Positions 5,853 through 7,302 of a stretch of DNA of 7,302 nt are shown piece after piece; the first letter of the stretch is position 1; each line of letters begins with the position of its first letter. The stretch is from Bacillota bacterium. Its GTDB lineage: Bacteria; Bacillota; Tb-RUG-66. The stretch covers positions 1-7,302 of the forward strand of contig JAEEYS010000006.1 in NCBI GenBank assembly GCA_016288255.1, written 5' to 3'. The notes beneath the pieces were generated by a model. That model was not told the origin of the DNA and did not search any database. It saw nothing but the letters and a program-made list of their open reading frames with translations. A program made the position numbers and the translations under genes.

Positions 5853-6245
5853 ATGCAGGAAGTATATGAATTTTTAAAGAAATGCGGTGTTTATTATTTG
5901 GCAACAGTAGAAGGGGATCAGCCGAGAGTGCGTCCTTTTGGCACCATTGATCTTTATGAAGGAAAATTATATATCCAAACCGGAAAAGTCAAAGAGGTCT
6001 CCAAACAGATACAAACAAATCCGAGAGCAGAGCTTTGTGCTTTTTCGGGCGGTGAATGGCTACGTATTGCCTGCGAATTGGTGAGAGATGAAAATGTAAA
6101 AGCAAAAGAACATATGCTAGACAATTATCCGGATCTAAAACAAATGTATTCCGCCACAGACGACAATACGGAAGTGCTGTATTTGAAAAACGCGGTCGCA
6201 ACGTTTTCTTCCTTTACGGCAGCGCCGAGAACCGTAGAATTTTAA
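5853..6245 (+). CDS. Pyridoxamine 5'-phosphate oxidase-like FMN-binding split-barrel protein
   Basis: This is a 130-residue member of the flavin-binding split-barrel family related to pyridoxamine 5'-phosphate oxidase, in a subgroup whose substrates are mostly unknown. The pattern is typical: an N-terminal helix VYEFLKK, strand YYLATVEG, RVRPFGTI (25-32), LYEGKLYIQTGKVKEVSKQI (34-53), NPRAELCAF (57-65), WLRIACELV (69-77) and a C-terminal strand containing LYLKNAVATF (109-118). The small size fits the single-barrel forms. I chose the ATG at 5853, preceded by AGGAGG at 5840-5845 with seven bases spacing, over an in-frame ATG at 5820 that has no such site. It has its own promoter upstream and a hairpin terminator ten bases after the TAA. 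It probably binds FMN in the cytoplasm. True PdxH activity is not supported, since the protein is much shorter than PdxH. Electron donor and substrate cannot be read from the sequence. Confidence 0.9.
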   Translation: MQEVYEFLKKCGVYYLATVEGDQPRVRPFGTIDLYEGKLYIQTGKVKEVSKQIQTNPRAELCAFSGGEWLRIACELVRDENVKAKEHMLDNYPDLKQMYSATDDNTEVLYLKNAVATFSSFTAAPRTVEF

Positions 6246-6255
6246 TAAAAAAACA

Positions 6256-6291
6256 ATAAACCCGCAGAAGCCATGGTTCCTGCGGGTTTAT
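6256..6291 (+). terminator. Rho-independent terminator of the split-barrel protein gene
   Basis: ATAAACCCGCAG (6256-6267) pairs perfectly with CTGCGGGTTTAT (6280-6291); the GC-rich core is CCCGCAG/CTGCGGG. An A-rich tract precedes it and TTTATTTCTGTTTT follows the core, so it can act in plus direction and to some degree in both. It begins ten bases after the stop codon. The loop holds the palindrome CCATGG and could pair further. Confidence 0.9.
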
Positions 6292-6342
6292 TTCTGTTTT
6301 GGAGAAATTGTTTATTTTATACAACTCAAAATAAACACAACA

Positions 6343-6367
6343 AAAAAACATGCAGAGCATGTTTTTT
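6343..6367 (-). terminator. Rho-independent terminator of rpmB (possibly bidirectional)
   Basis: AAAAAACATGC (6343-6353) and GCATGTTTTTT (6357-6367) form an 11-bp hairpin with a three-base loop. On the minus strand the stem runs into a T tract followed by GTTGTG. It lies 23 bases after the rpmB stop. The symmetrical A and T arms mean it could also stop plus-strand read-through. Confidence 0.85.
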
Positions 6368-6390
6368 GAAAAATATATTTACCGTATCGA

Positions 6391-6579
6391 TTATGCTCTT
6401 GTTACTTTACCGGAACGAAGGCATCTTGTACAAACCTTTGTTCTTCTCGGCGTTCCGTCTACTATGATCTTAACGCTCCGTAAATTTGGTTTCCAAGTTC
6501 TTCTGTTTCTGATGTGTGAGTGGCTGACTGCGTTCCCTGTAACCGTAGATTTGCCGCAAATTGCACATTTGTTTGCCAT
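6391..6579 (-). CDS. rpmB: 50S ribosomal protein L28, zinc-binding (C+) form
   Basis: This is a structural protein of the large ribosomal subunit. The 62-residue product MANKCAICGKS... is the usual length for Firmicutes L28 and shows the typical motifs HSHIRNRRTWKPNL (20-33) and RTKVCTRCLRSGKV (46-59). Four cysteines, Cys5, Cys8, Cys50 and Cys53, form two CxxC pairs that would bind zinc; forms without these cysteines exist as paralogues in other bacteria and are typically linked to zinc limitation. The ATG has GGGAGG upstream on the minus strand with about nine bases spacing. It is transcribed towards the split-barrel gene and away from the Asp23-like gene, as at the same locus in B. subtilis and clostridia. 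Confidence 0.98.
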   Translation of the reverse strand: MANKCAICGKSTVTGNAVSHSHIRNRRTWKPNLRSVKIIVDGTPRRTKVCTRCLRSGKVTRA

Positions 6580-6642
6580 TTATTTACACCTCCCAATCTT
6601 CTTCCATCAGGAAAAATTGAATTCTTGCCATAAAACATTATA

Positions 6643-6671
6643 ATTTTATCACAATCTTTTATGCTTGACAA
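6643..6671 (-). promoter_or_regulatory. Sigma-A-type promoter of rpmB
   Basis: On the minus strand TTGTCA (6666-6671), a 17-base spacer and TAAAAT (6643-6648) preceded by TG (TGA at 6649-6651) form a near-consensus extended -10 promoter. Transcription would begin around 6636, giving a leader of about 57 bases before the rpmB ATG. This is consistent with strong expression of a ribosomal protein gene. Confidence 0.82.
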
Positions 6672-6733
6672 GTTTTTTTAGAATCGGGATTTCAAAAAGA
6701 AATTTTAAAAATAATGCGAAAAGAACTTTCTTG

Positions 6734-6742
6734 TGATAGAAT
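6734..6742 (+). promoter_or_regulatory. Weak possible extended -10 promoter, rightward
   Basis: TGATAGAAT (TG at 6734-6735, TAGAAT at 6737-6742) resembles an extended -10 element. The expected -35 position (6714-6719) reads ATGCGA, which is poor. If used, it would give the Asp23-like gene a leader of over 200 bases. Confidence 0.25.
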
Positions 6743-6863
6743 ATAGTTTGAACAAAGAAGAAAAAAGAAAATTTTGAAAAGGTTCCTATCCTTCGACAAA
6801 TTTGCCTCGTTTCTTTTTGTATCATAAGAGAGGGGAAAATAAGTAGGATTTCAAGATTTCCTG

Positions 6864-6872
6864 TGGTATAAT
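6864..6872 (+). promoter_or_regulatory. Extended -10 promoter of the Asp23-like gene
   Basis: TGGTATAAT holds a perfect TATAAT (6867-6872) with TG one base upstream. The -35 position (6844-6849) reads TAGGAT and is weak, as is common for extended -10 promoters. Transcription would start near 6879, about 95 bases before the ATG at 6975. Confidence 0.6.
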
Positions 6873-6974
6873 AATTTCGATAATCGTATATTCAAAATGA
6901 TGTTTGGAAAAAATGAATGAAAATAGACTGCGGCAAAAGCAGATGAAAGAAATAATTGATTAGGAGGGTCAGAA

Positions 6975-7302
6975 ATGAGTAAAGAAGTGGAAACGAAAAA
7001 TGGCAGCATTGTGATTTCCGATAATGTAATTTCCTTTATTGCAGGCATGGCTTCCATGGGTACCTACGGCTTGGTAGGTATGGCATCCCAAAGTTTGATC
7101 GACGGTATCGCACAGATATTAAAATGGGAAAACGTAGGAAAAGGCGTAGAAGTGCAAGTAGATGAAGACGGAGCGAATATAAAACTTTATGTCATTGTAA
7201 GTTATGGCACGAAAATTTCTGTAGTGGCACAAAATATCATTGACAGAGTAAGTTATTCTTTAAAAGAAAAATGCGGTCTTACAGTAAAAAATATCGAAAT
7301 CA
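6975..7302 (+). CDS. Asp23/Gls24 family (YloU-like) protein, 3' end outside window
   Basis: This is a small protein of the Asp23/Gls24 (DUF322) family; members are abundant envelope-stress-associated proteins, some anchored at the membrane through partners. The ATG has AGGAGGG at 6962-6968, six bases upstream. The 109 visible residues show the family pattern: NGSIVISDNVISFIAGMASM near the start, YGLVGMASQS, then VEVQVDEDGANIKLYVIVSYGTKI, VVAQNIIDRVSYSLKEKCGL and VKNIEI. The usual length is about 115-120 residues, so only the last few are cut off by the window edge. Its position beside divergent rpmB matches yloU in B. subtilis, where a DAK-domain fatty acid kinase gene (fakA/yloV) follows; that neighbour would lie just outside. 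Specific role unknown. Confidence 0.93.
   Translation, partial: MSKEVETKNGSIVISDNVISFIAGMASMGTYGLVGMASQSLIDGIAQILKWENVGKGVEVQVDEDGANIKLYVIVSYGTKISVVAQNIIDRVSYSLKEKCGLTVKNIEI

Larger units (their letters stand above)
6580..6974. other. Divergent intergenic region between rpmB and the Asp23-like gene
   Basis: This 395-bp AT-rich stretch has no convincing gene. It contains the rpmB leader and promoter on the left (6580-6671), a weak rightward promoter-like site near 6737, an A/T-rich middle and a better rightward promoter near 6867. The remaining bases before the ribosome binding site at 6962 form a leader of about 95 bases. No riboswitch-like or tRNA-like fold was recognised. Confidence 0.6.

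Noticed and set aside
6584..6607. Seven-codon minus-strand mini-ORF (MEEDWEV) ending just before the rpmB start
   Set aside because: It contains the rpmB ribosome binding site, but no Shine-Dalgarno sequence precedes its own ATG, so it is probably chance.
6273..6643. Plus-strand open frames of 64 and 97 codons overlapping rpmB
   Set aside because: They are antisense to the clearly identified L28 gene and cross its terminator; no ribosome binding site supports them.
6851..7057. Minus-strand open frame of 68 codons over the Asp23-like gene start
   Set aside because: It is antisense to a gene with a clear ribosome binding site and family pattern, and has no support of its own.

Overview
The window looks like chromosomal housekeeping DNA from an endospore-forming member of the Firmicutes, most likely class Clostridia. 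The gene order prpC-prkC-rsgA-rpe-thiN-spoVM, then a divergent rpmB / Asp23-like (yloU) pair, is the order known from Bacillus subtilis and many clostridia. The moderately AT-rich sequence, strong purine-rich ribosome binding sites and a recognisable SpoVM peptide agree with that. A species cannot be named from this sequence alone.

Bases 1-4828 form a tightly packed plus-strand operon: the 3' part of a PP2C phosphatase, the PASTA-domain Ser/Thr kinase PrkC, the ribosome-assembly GTPase RsgA, ribulose-5-phosphate 3-epimerase, thiamine diphosphokinase and SpoVM. Several genes overlap (26 bp between prpC and prkC, 7 bp between rsgA and rpe), which suggests translational coupling. The phosphatase and kinase form an antagonistic signalling pair that senses peptidoglycan fragments. 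RsgA, Rpe and ThiN act in ribosome maturation, the pentose phosphate pathway and cofactor synthesis. SpoVM is a 36-codon gene with a TTG start and is easily missed; it is the coat-assembly peptide of sporulation.

Bases 4829-6245 are the variable part. They hold a 175-residue protein I do not recognise (4933-5460), a 392-bp stretch without a convincing gene but with a perfect 10-bp hairpin and a strong promoter, and a small FMN-binding split-barrel (pyridoxamine 5'-phosphate oxidase-like) protein that appears to be its own transcription unit. Both genes sit between spoVM and rpmB, which are neighbours in B. subtilis.

Bases 6246-6390 contain two back-to-back hairpin terminators that separate the oxidase-like gene from the convergent minus-strand rpmB (ribosomal protein L28, zinc-binding form). 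Bases 6580-6974 are a divergent promoter region driving rpmB leftwards and an Asp23/Gls24-family gene rightwards. That last gene runs off the window end.

I found no mobile element, CRISPR array, tRNA or rRNA, and no clear novel multi-gene system. The items most worth a second look are the SpoVM gene with its charged C-terminal extension, the unknown gene beside it, and the unexplained stretch 5461-5690.
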